A DNA stretch of 64,000 nucleotides from G020353115 sp964389685 (GTDB lineage Bacteria > Bacteroidota > Bacteroidia > Bacteroidales > VadinHA17), in NCBI GenBank assembly GCA_964389685.1, contig CAYMFM010000001.1:1-64000 (forward strand), written 5' to 3'. Every line of letters starts with the position of its first letter. The first letter of the stretch is position 1. The position numbers were made by a program, and so were the translations under genes. Below the pieces are notes generated by a model. The model had not been told where the DNA came from. It saw only the letters and a list, made by a program, of their open reading frames with translations, and ran no database searches. Positions 1 through 9,007 of the stretch are shown here, piece by piece.

Positions 1-160
1 CGTGAAAAAATCCAGGAAAATCTGTTTTAGAAAGCTTTTTCTTTGCGATTTGAGTAAAAGAAATTCAGGGGTGAGCTAATAAAATCCCATTAGATATGAA
101 AATCTCGATTATCATTGTGGAAAAACCCTTTACTTTTTGGTTTATGAATAATCCGGGTTA

Positions 161-664
161 GCGCTATTTCCCAAGAAAATAAAGGGTAAATATGCAATGG
201 TTGGACGGTATGACGGAGTGAATAATTACATAATGTTTTCTGACAAGATCGATCTTTGGACAAATAACAGCTTATTGCAACAACCAATCTTTCCCTGGGA
301 ATTTATCCAAATTGGTAATAGCGGATCCCCCGTTGAAACAAAAGAAGGTTGGTTATTAATTACTCATGGTGTTGGCCCAATGCGGAGATACAGTTTGGGA
401 GCTATTCTTCTTGACTTGGAAAATCCTGATAGAGTGATTGGCCATTTACAATATCCTTTAATGGTACCAAACGAAAAAGAAAGAGAAGGTTACGTACCTA
501 ATGTTGTTTATTCGTGTGGTTCCATAGTTCATAATAGCGAGCTCATAATTCCATATGGAATGTCAGATTATGCTTCATCTTTTATAACTGTTCCAATAGA
601 TGAGTTGCTGCACGAGCTGAAAGATACTCATCAAAAGTCAAATAGTATTAAAATCAAAACCTGA
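161..664 (+). pseudogene. GH130 beta-mannoside phosphorylase, C-terminal remnant
   Basis: The reading frame encodes the C-terminal part of a glycoside hydrolase family 130 phosphorylase, a family that phosphorolyses beta-1,4-linked mannosides. Visible family segments are LFPRKIKGKYAMVGRYDG, GSPVETKEGWLLITHGVG, YSLGAILLDL, EREGYVPNVVYSCGS and IPYGMSDYAS. Homology begins near base 158, directly after an in-frame TAA at 149-151. The N-terminal half, including part of the five-bladed propeller, is therefore missing. The first ATG in frame is at 197, in the middle of the homologous region, so it is unlikely to be a natural start. Family members are usually over 300 residues; about 168 remain. Family assignment is firm; that it is a dead remnant is inferred from the missing N-terminus. 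Confidence 0.8.
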
Positions 665-796
665 ATGGTTAATACAGTGAAAATTTTTCATTGGAATAAC
701 TGAGTTGTCTTTATAATAGAAGGCCCTTAATGTAGAAAATTGTTAAATGTCAAACCGCCCTATTAATAAGTAAAACTACATATTATTTACCACTGA

Positions 797-822
797 ATTT
801 ATCAACAGAAACATTGATAAAT
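797..822. promoter_or_regulatory. Inverted-repeat operator, copy 1 (ATTTATCAA-N8-TTGATAAAT)
   Basis: A perfect 9-bp inverted repeat with an 8-bp spacer, followed by CTCAT. A near-identical element with the same spacer length and the same following CTCAT occurs at 25948-25973. Its centre (809.5) is 73.5 bp upstream of the TAACTTTG box at 883. The dyad half-site TTGAT/ATCAA resembles FNR-family half-sites but points outward compared with the canonical FNR box. The binding protein is unknown; the FNR-type regulator at 25187-25882 is the natural candidate. Confidence 0.55.
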
Positions 823-882
823 CTCATGATTTTTTCTTACATCTTCTATTATAATTTTATTAGAATCAATAGAAATGCGAAG

Positions 883-890
883 TAACTTTG
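883..890 (+). promoter_or_regulatory. Bacteroidota -7 box TAACTTTG
   Basis: Exact match to the Bacteroidota sigma-ABfr -7 consensus TAnnTTTG. No TTTG-like -33 element is visible about 21 bp upstream, which fits an activator-dependent promoter. Transcription would start near 897 and read into the broken ORF at 1002 and the ferredoxin at 1356. The rest of the 337-base stretch 665-1001 shows nothing beyond this box and the operator at 797. Confidence 0.45.
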
Positions 891-1001
891 TATAGAATAT
901 TTGTTTGAATATCATTATGCAAACAAAGTCCAGGAAGTCGGACCACAAGATTATTTTAAGATCAAAATGTTTTTTTAAAAGAATTATAAAAAAAGAAAGT
1001 T

Positions 1002-1252
1002 ATGAAGACATATAAGCAGGTATATGATATAATCGAGTGCGTTCGATCATTTCATAAACAGATGGAGGATTTTTATGATCGGCTTCATGATAAAGATGAA
1101 AGCAAAAGGTAAAAATGCTTCTTGATTATCTAAGCCGTCATGAGAAACATCGTGAAGAGACACTTGCAAAATACGAAGAAGAAGCATCGAAAAAAGTAAT
1201 GGAAACCTGGTTTAAATATATCCCTAAAAATATATCCCCAATTCTAGATTAA
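1002..1252 (+). pseudogene. Frameshifted small helical protein
   Basis: An ATG at 1002 opens a frame (MKTYKQVYDIIECVRSFHKQ and onward, rich in charged helices) that stops at TAA near 1110. A second frame directly afterwards continues with MLLDYLSRHEKHREETLAKY and runs to TAA at 1250-1252. The two halves read together as one approximately 80-residue helical protein with HEKHREE-type repeats reminiscent of small ferritin-like or rubrerythrin-like helices. That resemblance is only suggestive. One frameshift near 1107 would explain the break. It is the first ORF downstream of the operator at 797 and promoter box at 883. Confidence 0.5.
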
Positions 1253-1355
1253 CGACTTACAAAATAGTAGTATTTAGGGATTGAAATTGCCATATAATTT
1301 AATAACTAAGAGTTTTATAATACTTAAATATTCATAAAAATAATGGAGGTTTATC

Positions 1356-1604
1356 ATGGCTTTAATGATTAATGATGAGTGTGTCATTTGTGGTGCCTGT
1401 TTGGACGAGTGTCCCAACGAAGCAATTTCAGAGAGTGATCCGATTTATGTAATCGATCCCAATAAATGTACAGAATGTGTTGGTTATTTTAATGAACCAC
1501 AATGTGTAAATGTATGTCCGGTTGAAGCTATTGTTCCAAATCCTGACCATGTGGAAACAAAGGAACAATTACTTGCAAAGAAAAATCGGATACATACCGA
1601 TTAA
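1356..1604 (+). CDS. 2[4Fe-4S] ferredoxin (YfhL/Allochromatium type)
   Basis: An 82-residue soluble electron carrier with two cysteine clusters: CVICGACLDEC near residues 9-19 and CTECVGYFNEPQCVNVC near 37-53. The second motif has extra residues between its second and third cysteines, as in Alvin/YfhL-type ferredoxins. These bind two low-potential 4Fe-4S clusters. A strong GGAGG lies just upstream of the ATG at 1356. It is the first intact gene downstream of the operator/promoter at 797-890, and could serve the redox enzymes that follow (NadA, Mrp, AmrS). Length is normal for the family. Confidence 0.9.
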   Translation: MALMINDECVICGACLDECPNEAISESDPIYVIDPNKCTECVGYFNEPQCVNVCPVEAIVPNPDHVETKEQLLAKKNRIHTD

Positions 1605-1616
1605 CAGGCATTAGAA

Positions 1617-2057
1617 ATGGACTTTAAAAAAATAAAAAAATCCGTTACTGAAATTCAAAATTCACTTCCGCCGGGAGTTTTACTGGTTGCTGCAGCAAAA
1701 ACCAGATTACCGGAAGAAGTCTAGGCTGCTATACATGCCGGTATTAAAATAATCGGCTACAATTACGTACAGGAAGCTGACCGGATGTATCAAATTATCG
1801 GGGATACAGTGCAATGGCATATGATAGGACATCTGCAACGGAATAAAGTAAAAAAAGCGGTTAAGATATTTGATATGATCGAAACGATTGACTCTGTTGA
1901 ACTTGCTGAAGCAGTGAATAACCGATGTGCTTTAGAAGGCAAAATAATGCCCGTGCTTATTGAAATCAATAGTGGAAAGGAGAATTTGTTGTTAAAAGAC
2001 AATCAGATAAAATTATTAAAACCTATGATATTCAAAAAAATTCTTGATGGAAAGTAA
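1617..2057 (+). pseudogene. YggS/PLPBP-family pyridoxal-phosphate homeostasis protein, broken
   Basis: The frame from ATG 1617 reads as the N-terminal half of the YggS (PLPBP) family: LLVAAAKTRLPEE with the PLP-binding lysine, then IIGYNYVQEA, WHMIGHLQRNKVKKAV, IETIDSVELAEAVN and MPVLIEINSGKE. An in-frame TAG lies at 1722-1724, between EEV and AAIHAG. After SGKE the family similarity stops and an unrelated tail (NLLLKDNQIK and on) runs to the stop, so the second half of the TIM-barrel fold is missing. A premature stop and a lost C-terminus together make this a pseudogene rather than a simple read error. Confidence 0.75.
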
Positions 2058-2066
2058 ACCACACAG

Positions 2067-2876
2067 ATGAGAGAAAGTCAAAAACTAATAGAAGAGATAA
2101 AGCAATTAAAAGAAGAGAAAAATGCGGTTATTCTTGCCCATGTTTATCAAAGAGGAGAAGTGCAGGATATAGCAGACTACACAGGAGATTCTTTGGATTT
2201 GAGTAAAAAAGCAGTGGAAACACCGGCTGATATAATCGTTTTTTGTGGAGTTCAATTTATGGCAGAAACCGCAGCTATTCTTAATCCCAATAAAACAGTT
2301 CTTTTACCTGATAAACATGCGGGATGCGGTTTAGCAGATATGGCTACAGTTGAACAACTAAGTAAAATAAAGAAACAATTTCCGGATTCTATTATAGTTA
2401 GTTATGTCAATAGTTCAGCAGCTATAAAAGCAGAATCTGATATTTGTTGCACTTCAGCTAATGCTATTAGTGTAGTAAATTCTTTGCCAGATGACCCAAT
2501 TCTATTTGTTCCAGATAGAAACTTGGGTTCATATGTAGCTGAACAAACTAAAAAAGACATCATTCTTTGGGATGGTTATTGTTATGTACATGAAAATATT
2601 AAAACCTATCATCTAAAATTTTTGAAAGAAAAACACACCAATGCAGAAATTATCGTTCATCCGGAATGTTCTACACCTGTAAGACACATGGCTAATTTTA
2701 TAGGTGGGACAGCACAGATGTCTCGCTATGCAGCACAGTCTGATAAAAGAGAATTTATTGTTGGTACTGAGTCTAATTTTGTATATAGACTTAGAAAAGA
2801 TAATCCAAATAAAAGATTCTATCCTGTTAATTCTCTATGTGATGGTATGAATATCATGTGTAAAAAACTCATTTAG
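2067..2876 (+). CDS. nadA: Quinolinate synthase A, slightly short at the C-terminus
   Basis: NadA condenses iminoaspartate with dihydroxyacetone phosphate to quinolinate in de novo NAD synthesis, using an oxygen-sensitive 4Fe-4S cluster. Family segments seen are NAVILAHVYQRGEVQDIADYTGDSL, where the substrate-binding start is typical, then ADIIVFCGVQFMAETAAI and FVPDRNLGSYV. Three cysteines occur in the positions expected for the cluster: GCGLADM near residue 87, HPECSTPV, and SLCDGMNIM near the end. The protein ends about ten residues after the third cysteine, whereas homologues carry a further helix, so the product is slightly truncated (269 residues against about 300). NadB and NadC are not in the window. 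Confidence 0.85.
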   Translation: MRESQKLIEEIKQLKEEKNAVILAHVYQRGEVQDIADYTGDSLDLSKKAVETPADIIVFCGVQFMAETAAILNPNKTVLLPDKHAGCGLADMATVEQLSKIKKQFPDSIIVSYVNSSAAIKAESDICCTSANAISVVNSLPDDPILFVPDRNLGSYVAEQTKKDIILWDGYCYVHENIKTYHLKFLKEKHTNAEIIVHPECSTPVRHMANFIGGTAQMSRYAAQSDKREFIVGTESNFVYRLRKDNPNKRFYPVNSLCDGMNIMCKKLI

Positions 2877-2921
2877 ATAGAAATAAAAATATTTTACCTT
2901 AAATAAATGGAGGAGTTTATT

Positions 2922-3758
2922 ATGCTGACAGAAAAGCAAAAGAAACAAATTGAACTTGAGAATAAAAAAATCGCCGATAATATTCACCACATTAAACACC
3001 GCATTGTGGTCTTTAGTGGCAAAGGAGGTGTAGGCAAAACAACGGTGAGTGTGAATCTTGCTTATGGTTTGCATCTTCATGGCAATAAAACCGGGATTCT
3101 TGATGCTGACGTAACAGGGCCTGATGTTCCTAAAATGACTGGCATTCAAGGTGAATTACACACCGATGGAAATAAAATTATCCCGCAAGAAAGCCGTGAG
3201 GTCAAAGTTGTTTCTATGGCTAATCTACTGCCACCCGATCAGGCAGTTATTTGGCGGGGACCATTGCGTTCGAAAATGCTGAATCAATTCTTAGGCGATG
3301 TCGAATGGGGGAACCTGGATTATCTTATAGCAGATTTGCCCCCAGGTACCGGTGACGAAATTCTTACTATGGCGCAAAATATGGAGCCCGATATGGCTAT
3401 CATTGTTACTACACCTCAGGAACTATCATTAATAGATTCAGCCAGGGCTATCAGTATGGCAAAGAAAATGAATATCCCTAAAATTACCCTTATCGAAAAT
3501 ATGTCCGGGTTAATTTGTCCGAAGTGCGGTCACCGGATTGAATTGTTTGGTATCGGTGGTGGTAAAAACCAAGCTGAAGAAATGAATATTGCTTTTTTAG
3601 GTGCAATACCGATTAATCTTGAAGCGCGAAAACTGGCAGACGAAGGGAAATCTATCGTTATTGAAAACGAGGAAGCTGATATATCCGTCACGATCTTTCA
3701 CATTGTAAAGGAAATCGAAAATATGTTCAATGAAAACATAAAGGCTTCAATGTCTTAA
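2922..3758 (+). CDS. Mrp/NBP35-family P-loop ATPase (Fe-S cluster carrier)
   Basis: A ParA/MinD-like ATPase that carries Fe-S clusters to apoproteins in the cytoplasm. The deviant Walker A motif SGKGGVGKTTVSVNL is near residue 38, Walker A' is LDADVTGPDVPKM, and a CPKCG pair near residue 195 supplies the bridging cluster ligands expected for Mrp/ApbC. The ATG at 2922 is chosen because it follows GGAGG by the right distance; an ATG at 2907 overlaps that Shine-Dalgarno sequence. NifX-like proteins and an AmrS-type radical SAM enzyme are often found near such Mrp genes in anaerobes, and both occur here. NifH is excluded because the nitrogenase-specific segments are missing. Confidence 0.9.
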   Translation: MLTEKQKKQIELENKKIADNIHHIKHRIVVFSGKGGVGKTTVSVNLAYGLHLHGNKTGILDADVTGPDVPKMTGIQGELHTDGNKIIPQESREVKVVSMANLLPPDQAVIWRGPLRSKMLNQFLGDVEWGNLDYLIADLPPGTGDEILTMAQNMEPDMAIIVTTPQELSLIDSARAISMAKKMNIPKITLIENMSGLICPKCGHRIELFGIGGGKNQAEEMNIAFLGAIPINLEARKLADEGKSIVIENEEADISVTIFHIVKEIENMFNENIKASMS

Positions 3759-3816
3759 GTAGTTTAAGTACAAAAGTTAAAAAATATTTGAATTTTGCGG
3801 GGAGATTTTGTGAATT

Positions 3817-4827
3817 ATGATGGAAGCAATGTTATATGAACAATTACCCCAGGAAAATGTAAAATGCAATCTCTGTGCACATCGATGTGTAATTCAGAAT
3901 TCTAAGAAAGGAATTTGCAGGGTAAGAGAAAATATTAGTGGGAAACTATACGTGATGAATTACGGTAAGTTAATCGCTCAGCATGTTGACCCGATTGAGA
4001 AAAAACCCTTATTTCATTTTTATCCCGGATCAACAGCATATTCGATCGCAACGGCAGGATGCAACTTTCAATGTGAATATTGTCAGAATTATGATATATC
4101 ACAGATGCCCGTTCGGGAGAATCGAATCATTGGCCGGGATTCAGCTCCCGAAGAAACTTTAATAGAAGCAAAACAACTTGGCTGTAAAAGTATTGCATAT
4201 ACTTATACAGAACCAACCATCTTTTATGAATATGCTTTTGATGTTGCTCAGTTAGCTCATGAAGAAAATATTAAAAATATATTCATAACAAATGGATTTA
4301 TCACATCTGAAGCTCTGCAAACTATAGCTCCAAATCTTGACGCTGCCAACGTTGATCTGAAATCCTTTTCAAACGATTTTTATAAAAAAATCTGTAAAGC
4401 AAAATTACCACCCGTCCTGGATACCATAAAAATGTTGTATCAACTGGGAATTTGGATAGAAGTAACCACCCTGGTTATTCCAACATTGAATGATACAGAG
4501 CAGGAATTTCATTCAATTGCCGGGTTCATAATGGATGTTAGCGAAGATATCCCATGGCACATCAGCGCATTTTATCCGGCCTACAAACTTAAATATCTTC
4601 CCTCAACCCCCTTTGCAGTTTTAATTAAAGCGCGGGAAATTGGTCTGAAAACAGGTCTTAATAATGTCTATCTGGGTAATGTGACAAATAATGTAACTGC
4701 GGATACCAGATGCCCCGGTTGTGGTCAAATATTGATTGAACGTACAAATTTGGGGATTATAAAAAATAAAATTCAGGACGGTCATTGCCCGAATTGTGGA
4801 AGGGAAATAGCAGGTGTAGGTATGTAA
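3817..4827 (+). CDS. amrS: AmmeMemoRadiSam-system radical SAM enzyme
   Basis: A radical SAM protein with the CX3CX2C motif CNFQCEYCQN near residues 86-95. It also has an N-terminal CNLCAHRC pair and a C-terminal zinc-ribbon-like region, CPGCG then CPNCG. The GSTAYSIATAGCNFQCEYCQN and DPIEKKPLFHFYPG segments are characteristic of the AmrS/PflA-like group (about 336 residues, full length here). The reaction of this subgroup is not well defined. Partner genes amrA (AMMECR1) and amrB (Memo) are not adjacent. It lies 58 bp after mrp and before a metallo-hydrolase, all co-directional, suggesting one transcription unit. Confidence 0.88.
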   Translation: MMEAMLYEQLPQENVKCNLCAHRCVIQNSKKGICRVRENISGKLYVMNYGKLIAQHVDPIEKKPLFHFYPGSTAYSIATAGCNFQCEYCQNYDISQMPVRENRIIGRDSAPEETLIEAKQLGCKSIAYTYTEPTIFYEYAFDVAQLAHEENIKNIFITNGFITSEALQTIAPNLDAANVDLKSFSNDFYKKICKAKLPPVLDTIKMLYQLGIWIEVTTLVIPTLNDTEQEFHSIAGFIMDVSEDIPWHISAFYPAYKLKYLPSTPFAVLIKAREIGLKTGLNNVYLGNVTNNVTADTRCPGCGQILIERTNLGIIKNKIQDGHCPNCGREIAGVGM

Positions 4828-4886
4828 CACAATTTCCATAAAAATAACAAAGGTATTAAAGAACAATAAAAAAACAGGTGCTGAAA

Positions 4887-5525
4887 ATGAAAATTACAAT
4901 TCTCTACGACAATACCGTATTCCTGTCAGGTCTTAAACCTGATTGGGGATTTTCCTGTCTTGTAGAAATTTATAACAGAAGTATCCTTTTCGATACCGGT
5001 TCAAACGGTTCTATACTTCTTGGAAATATGAAAAAACTTGATATAGATCCGTTGTCAATTGATGAAGTGTTTATTTCTCATCCCCATTTTGACCATGTGG
5101 GTGGTCTTTCAGCTTTTCTTAATGAGAATAATAATGTAAAAATCTATGTTCCGATTTCGCTAAGAGGTATTCGTAATGCAAAAGAAATAATCTATGTGGA
5201 TGAACCTATGAAGCTTCATAAAAATATTTTTTCTACTGGCGAACTTGACCATATAGAACAATCGATGGTAGTAAAAACGGACAAAGGATTGGTTTTGATT
5301 GCAGGATGTTCACACCCTAAAATGGAAAGTATTCTTAAAGCTGCCTCACAATTTGGGAAGATTTACGCAATTATTGGCGGTTTACATAGATTCAATGAAT
5401 TAGAATTGTTTAAAGACCTTGGAGTGATCTGCCCTACTCATTGTACCAGACACATAGCAGAGATTAAATCCCTATATCCGGAGAAATATATTGAAGGTGG
5501 AGCCGGGAAAATCATAGAAATATAA
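4887..5525 (+). CDS. Metallo-beta-lactamase-fold hydrolase (COG1237-like)
   Basis: A single-domain metallo-beta-lactamase-fold protein of about 212 residues. The metal-binding motif HPHFDHVGG is near residue 61. Later ligands are probably in LIAGCSHPKM, IIGGLHRF and PTHCTRH. The GLHRF/PTHCT pattern resembles COG1237 dihydropteroate-synthase-related hydrolases. The ATG at 4887 has AGGTG six bases upstream; a GTG at 4878 would place the Shine-Dalgarno inside the gene. It ends six bases before the next gene. Its substrate is unknown; it may share a pathway with the radical SAM enzyme upstream. Confidence 0.85.
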   Translation: MKITILYDNTVFLSGLKPDWGFSCLVEIYNRSILFDTGSNGSILLGNMKKLDIDPLSIDEVFISHPHFDHVGGLSAFLNENNNVKIYVPISLRGIRNAKEIIYVDEPMKLHKNIFSTGELDHIEQSMVVKTDKGLVLIAGCSHPKMESILKAASQFGKIYAIIGGLHRFNELELFKDLGVICPTHCTRHIAEIKSLYPEKYIEGGAGKIIEI

Positions 5526-5531
5526 AACCTC

Positions 5532-5975
5532 ATGATCCGTAAATTTGGCTATAGAGGAACGCCATACACGCTGAATGCTTATAAAAGCGATCCGGAACTA
5601 CGCGAACTTGGACATGCGGCTGCACATCTGATACATGGTTCCTCCGAAGAGCGTTTTAGAATCACCTACGCACCAGGAAAACTTACGCGCGATGAAATTA
5701 CGAGCGTTGGTTTTGATTATTTGGATTTGAAGACAGCAATAAAAACCCACAAACCATCTACGCTCAAAGATGGTCTGAATATCGTAAAAGGTGAGGAGAT
5801 TTATTTTATAGCTTCACCAGGTCTTGGCTTGTGGACTGCCAAAGAGAAATTTATTCATTCTCTAAAAACCAATCTTAGGTTTGCAGAGCGTATGATTGCC
5901 AAAGAACCTAACGAACCACTCTGGCAACAACTCGAGGAGTTAGACACCGAAGATATCGCAAAGTATGAGGCTTGA
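5532..5975 (+). CDS. Conserved-looking protein of unknown function
   Basis: A 147-residue soluble protein that I do not recognise. It has no signal peptide or membrane segment. Noticeable features are the polar N-terminus RKFGYRGTPYTLNAYKSDPE, a histidine-containing helix GHAAAHLIHGSSEERFR, and a tail rich in acidic residues. It starts six bases after the metallo-hydrolase stop, so it is probably translated with it. It also lies directly upstream of a broken ArsP_2-type heavy-metal exporter gene. Codon use and spacing support a real gene. Function could be linked to the hydrolase or the exporter, but nothing in the sequence decides this. Confidence 0.6.
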   Translation: MIRKFGYRGTPYTLNAYKSDPELRELGHAAAHLIHGSSEERFRITYAPGKLTRDEITSVGFDYLDLKTAIKTHKPSTLKDGLNIVKGEEIYFIASPGLGLWTAKEKFIHSLKTNLRFAERMIAKEPNEPLWQQLEELDTEDIAKYEA

Positions 5976-6060
5976 TGATCAAACTCAGAATTTTTATACC
6001 TTACACTAAAAGTCGATAACATTATCAACAGTATATCCGATTTGAACCTTAAAATAGGAA

Positions 6061-7091
6061 ATGAATTATTATATGATTATTTGGAATATTTTAAAACACG
6101 CTTTGCTTATCACAGTCTTTGTCTTTGTAATGATGTTGTTAATAGATTATTTCAACGTCATCACCAATGGGAAAATGTCACAGTCTATCAAGGGAGGTCG
6201 GGGACGACAATACTTGATCGCCTCACTCCTCGGATCAACACCGGGCTGCCTGGGTGCTTTCCTAAACGTATCCTTTTACATACATGGTTTGATGAGTTTT
6301 GGTGCGTTAGTCGGCGGTATGATCGCCACCAGTGGCGATGAAGCATTTGTTTTGTTAGCTTTGGTTCCGGATAAAGCTTTATTGCTTTTTGGAATTCTTT
6401 TTGTCCTCGGCATTGTCCTGGCATGGGTTTCTGACAAAATTGCAGATATATTAAAAATCGTTCCTTGCAAAGAGTGCGAATTACATGAAGTTCATACAAT
6501 TGAATCGTGTAAATGCTTTGACAAAGACCATTTGGCAAAATATTACCTTCGTATATCCTGGCAGCGCGCTGTTTTGCTCTTATTGCCATTATACTGACCA
6601 TAGCTTTAGGGATAGTCGGTTCACCAACATGGGATTGGAAAAGAATAACATTGATGATTTTAACAACGGCTACAGTGATCATCGTTGGTAGTGTACCAGA
6701 TCATTTTCTGCAAGATCATATTTGGAAACACATTATTAAAAAGCATATGTTAAGAGTGTTCTTATGGTCGTTTTTCGCCTTGCTTATTATCCAGGTGGGT
6801 TTTAATTTTTGGAATTTCGAGGCTTTTATCAAATCACACATGGTATGGGTCATGTTAATTGCTGTATTGATGGGAATAATCCCAGAATCAGGGCCACACA
6901 TGATTTTCGTAATGATGTTCGCTGACGGCATTATTCCTTTTTCAGTTTTACTTGCCAGTTCAATCGTTCAGGATGGTCACGGAATGTTGCCTTTATTATC
7001 TTATACCTTGAGAGATACAATACTGGTCAAGATTTTTAATCTTGTTTTTGGACTGATTATTGGCTTAATTCTTTATTACATAGGGATTTAA
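6061..7091 (+). pseudogene. ArsP_2-like 10-TM heavy-metal exporter, frameshifted
   Basis: Two frames together encode a putative membrane exporter of the ArsP_2 family. The first half (6061-6597) has LIASLLGSTPGCLGAFLN, GALVGGMIATSGDEAF and a cysteine/histidine loop CKECELHEVHTIESCKC. The second half has MGIIPESGPHMIF and ASSIVQDGHGMLPLL, a near duplicate of the first-half GSTPGCLG and GDEAF pattern. The frame changes near 6570: SWQRAV in the first frame continues as ALIAIILTIALGIVGSP in another. Joined, the product has about ten hydrophobic segments, as expected. One indel would restore it, so a sequence error cannot be excluded. The substrate (arsenic, manganese or another metal) is not determined. 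Confidence 0.75.
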
Positions 7092-7168
7092 TACAATTGA
7101 AAGTTAACGATAAAAAACAATAGACATTTTATTGGATAATATAAAATGAAATTAATGAGGTAAATATT

Positions 7169-8743
7169 ATGAAAATCAGTCACGTAAATGAAATGAGAAA
7201 TTTGGATCGTCGGGCCATTGAAGAATATTGTATTGCCCAGGAAATTCTCATGGAAAATGCCGGTCAGGCTGCTTATTTCACTATTTTGAAAGAGTTTGGA
7301 GCTAAAAATAAAAATTTTGTGATTTTCTGTGGTGTCGGCAATAACGGCGGTGACGGATTAGTGGTGGCAAGGAAAATTTATTCCAATGGTGGAATGGTGA
7401 CCGTTTTTGTTTTGGGTGATCGTTCTAAATTCCAGGGTGCTTCAAAGCAAAATTTGGATATCGTAAATAAATTGCAAATTAAAATGATTGATCTGCAAGA
7501 TGTTTCATCAGCACTGGAAGCAGTAAAAGAATCTGATGCCATTATCGATGCAATTTTCGGCACAGGTTTGGATCGTGAAGTCAAAGGGGAATATAAAGAT
7601 GTTATTAACATGATCAACGCAAGCCATAAGACCGTATTCAGCATCGATATTCCTTCGGGCATCCATGGAGATACCGGACAGGTAATGGGTACAGCGGTGA
7701 AGGCACATTATACAACCACCTTTGGTTTACCAAAGACAGGCAACCTGCTTTACCCTGGATTTGACTATGTAGGCAAATTGTATGTTACGCATATTTCCTT
7801 TCCGCCCGTTATGCAACATTCTGATCATTTAAAAACTGCCACCAACGATCCTAAACCCATTCCTGCAAGAGATAAAGATACCCACAAGGGTAACTATGGG
7901 AAAGTACTATTCATTGCCGGATCATCCAACTATCTGGGTGCACCCTATTTTGCTGCATTATCATTTCTTAAAGCAGGCGGTGGCCTTTCTTATTTAGCTA
8001 CACCCGGGAATGTTGCAGCCTTCATTGGAAATAAAGGGAGCGAAATTGTCTTTGTACCACAAAAAAGCACCACCTCTGGCAGCATCAGTCTTGAAAACAG
8101 GCAGCAACTTTTTCAATTTTCCGAAAATGCAGATATGGTTGTCATTGGCCCAGGATTATCTTTAAATGAAGAAACACAAACTTTAGTAAGAGAGTTAAGT
8201 GCTGAAATTAAAAAGCCTCTGCTCATTGATGGAGATGGAATAACTGCTGTTGCAAATGATTGGGAATGCATTAAGAAACGGGAAACACCCACCATTTTAA
8301 CGCCTCATTTGGGCGAAATGGCGAGAATTACTAAACAAAAAATGGATGATATTTTAAAAAATAAAATCGTTGTCCTGCAAAACACAGCCCAGAAACTCAA
8401 TGCCACGATAGTCTTAAAAGGAGCACATTCGTTAATCGGTTATCCTGATAAGAGAGTGTTTATCAACCTCAGTGGCAATCCCGGCATGGCTACTGCTGGC
8501 AGCGGCGATGTTTTAACCGGAGCAATCGCTGCTATGTTCGGACTCGGATTTTCGATTAACGAAGCTGTGCGCATGGGAGTTTTTGTACATGGTTTTGCAG
8601 GTGATCTTGCAGCAAAGAACAAAGGAGAAGATGGTCTCATCGCCAGTGATATTATGAATCAGCTACCTGCGTCCATGAAAGCCTATCGTGAAGAATTTAA
8701 TTCAACCATAGAAGATTACTATCATAGTATTAATATTATTTAA
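7169..8743 (+). CDS. nnrD: Bifunctional NAD(P)HX epimerase / dehydratase
   Basis: This enzyme repairs hydrated NADH and NADPH. The N-terminal YjeF_N epimerase domain (about residues 1-215) has IAQEILMENAGQAA, FCGVGNNGGDGLVVAR and IDIPSGIHGDTG. The C-terminal ADP/ATP-dependent dehydratase domain (about 230-500) has GNYGKVLFIAGSSNYLGAP, MVVIGPGL and GNPGMATAGSGDVLTGAIA, including the catalytic aspartate of GSGD. At 524 residues it is full length. GAGG precedes the ATG. A broken second copy of the epimerase domain lies at 17892. The 3' end abuts an ATPase fragment with no gap. Confidence 0.93.
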   Translation: MKISHVNEMRNLDRRAIEEYCIAQEILMENAGQAAYFTILKEFGAKNKNFVIFCGVGNNGGDGLVVARKIYSNGGMVTVFVLGDRSKFQGASKQNLDIVNKLQIKMIDLQDVSSALEAVKESDAIIDAIFGTGLDREVKGEYKDVINMINASHKTVFSIDIPSGIHGDTGQVMGTAVKAHYTTTFGLPKTGNLLYPGFDYVGKLYVTHISFPPVMQHSDHLKTATNDPKPIPARDKDTHKGNYGKVLFIAGSSNYLGAPYFAALSFLKAGGGLSYLATPGNVAAFIGNKGSEIVFVPQKSTTSGSISLENRQQLFQFSENADMVVIGPGLSLNEETQTLVRELSAEIKKPLLIDGDGITAVANDWECIKKRETPTILTPHLGEMARITKQKMDDILKNKIVVLQNTAQKLNATIVLKGAHSLIGYPDKRVFINLSGNPGMATAGSGDVLTGAIAAMFGLGFSINEAVRMGVFVHGFAGDLAAKNKGEDGLIASDIMNQLPASMKAYREEFNSTIEDYYHSINII

Positions 8744-8887
8744 ATGCAAATTAGAAGTATGAGAACTTTAAAAACCGGGATAAATTGGGTTGATGATGTA
8801 ATTCCTGAAGGATTACCATTGAAGTCCACAACGGTCATTACCGGGCCGGGTGGTTCGGTTAAACCTCTGATTGGGGGTTTATATTAA
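8744..8887 (+). pseudogene. KaiC/RAD55-like ATPase, N-terminal fragment
   Basis: Forty-seven residues that match the start of the broken ATPase at 20111: INWVDDVIPEGLPLKSTTVI here against QEWLDQIIPEGIIVPSSTII there. A P-loop-like GPGGSVKPLIGG follows; the Walker A region reads GGSVKP against GGSGKP in the other copy. The frame stops immediately after the P-loop. Two loci in this window therefore carry the same truncated ATPase N-terminus. It is a remnant, not a functional small protein. The stretch 8888-9007 shows nothing coding. Confidence 0.65.
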
Positions 8888-9007
8888 AAGATTTTTGTAT
8901 GAATTTGAAGTAGTTAATAAATTTGGACAGACTGATAATGCGGGAATATTTTTGAAATTAAAGAATTATAATTTTTTTATTAATAACTAACGGAGGGAAA
9001 TATTATT

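Noticed and set aside
2922..3758. NifH (nitrogenase iron protein)
   Set aside because: It has the C-terminal CxxC pair and ligand layout of Mrp/NBP35, and no other nif structural genes are nearby.
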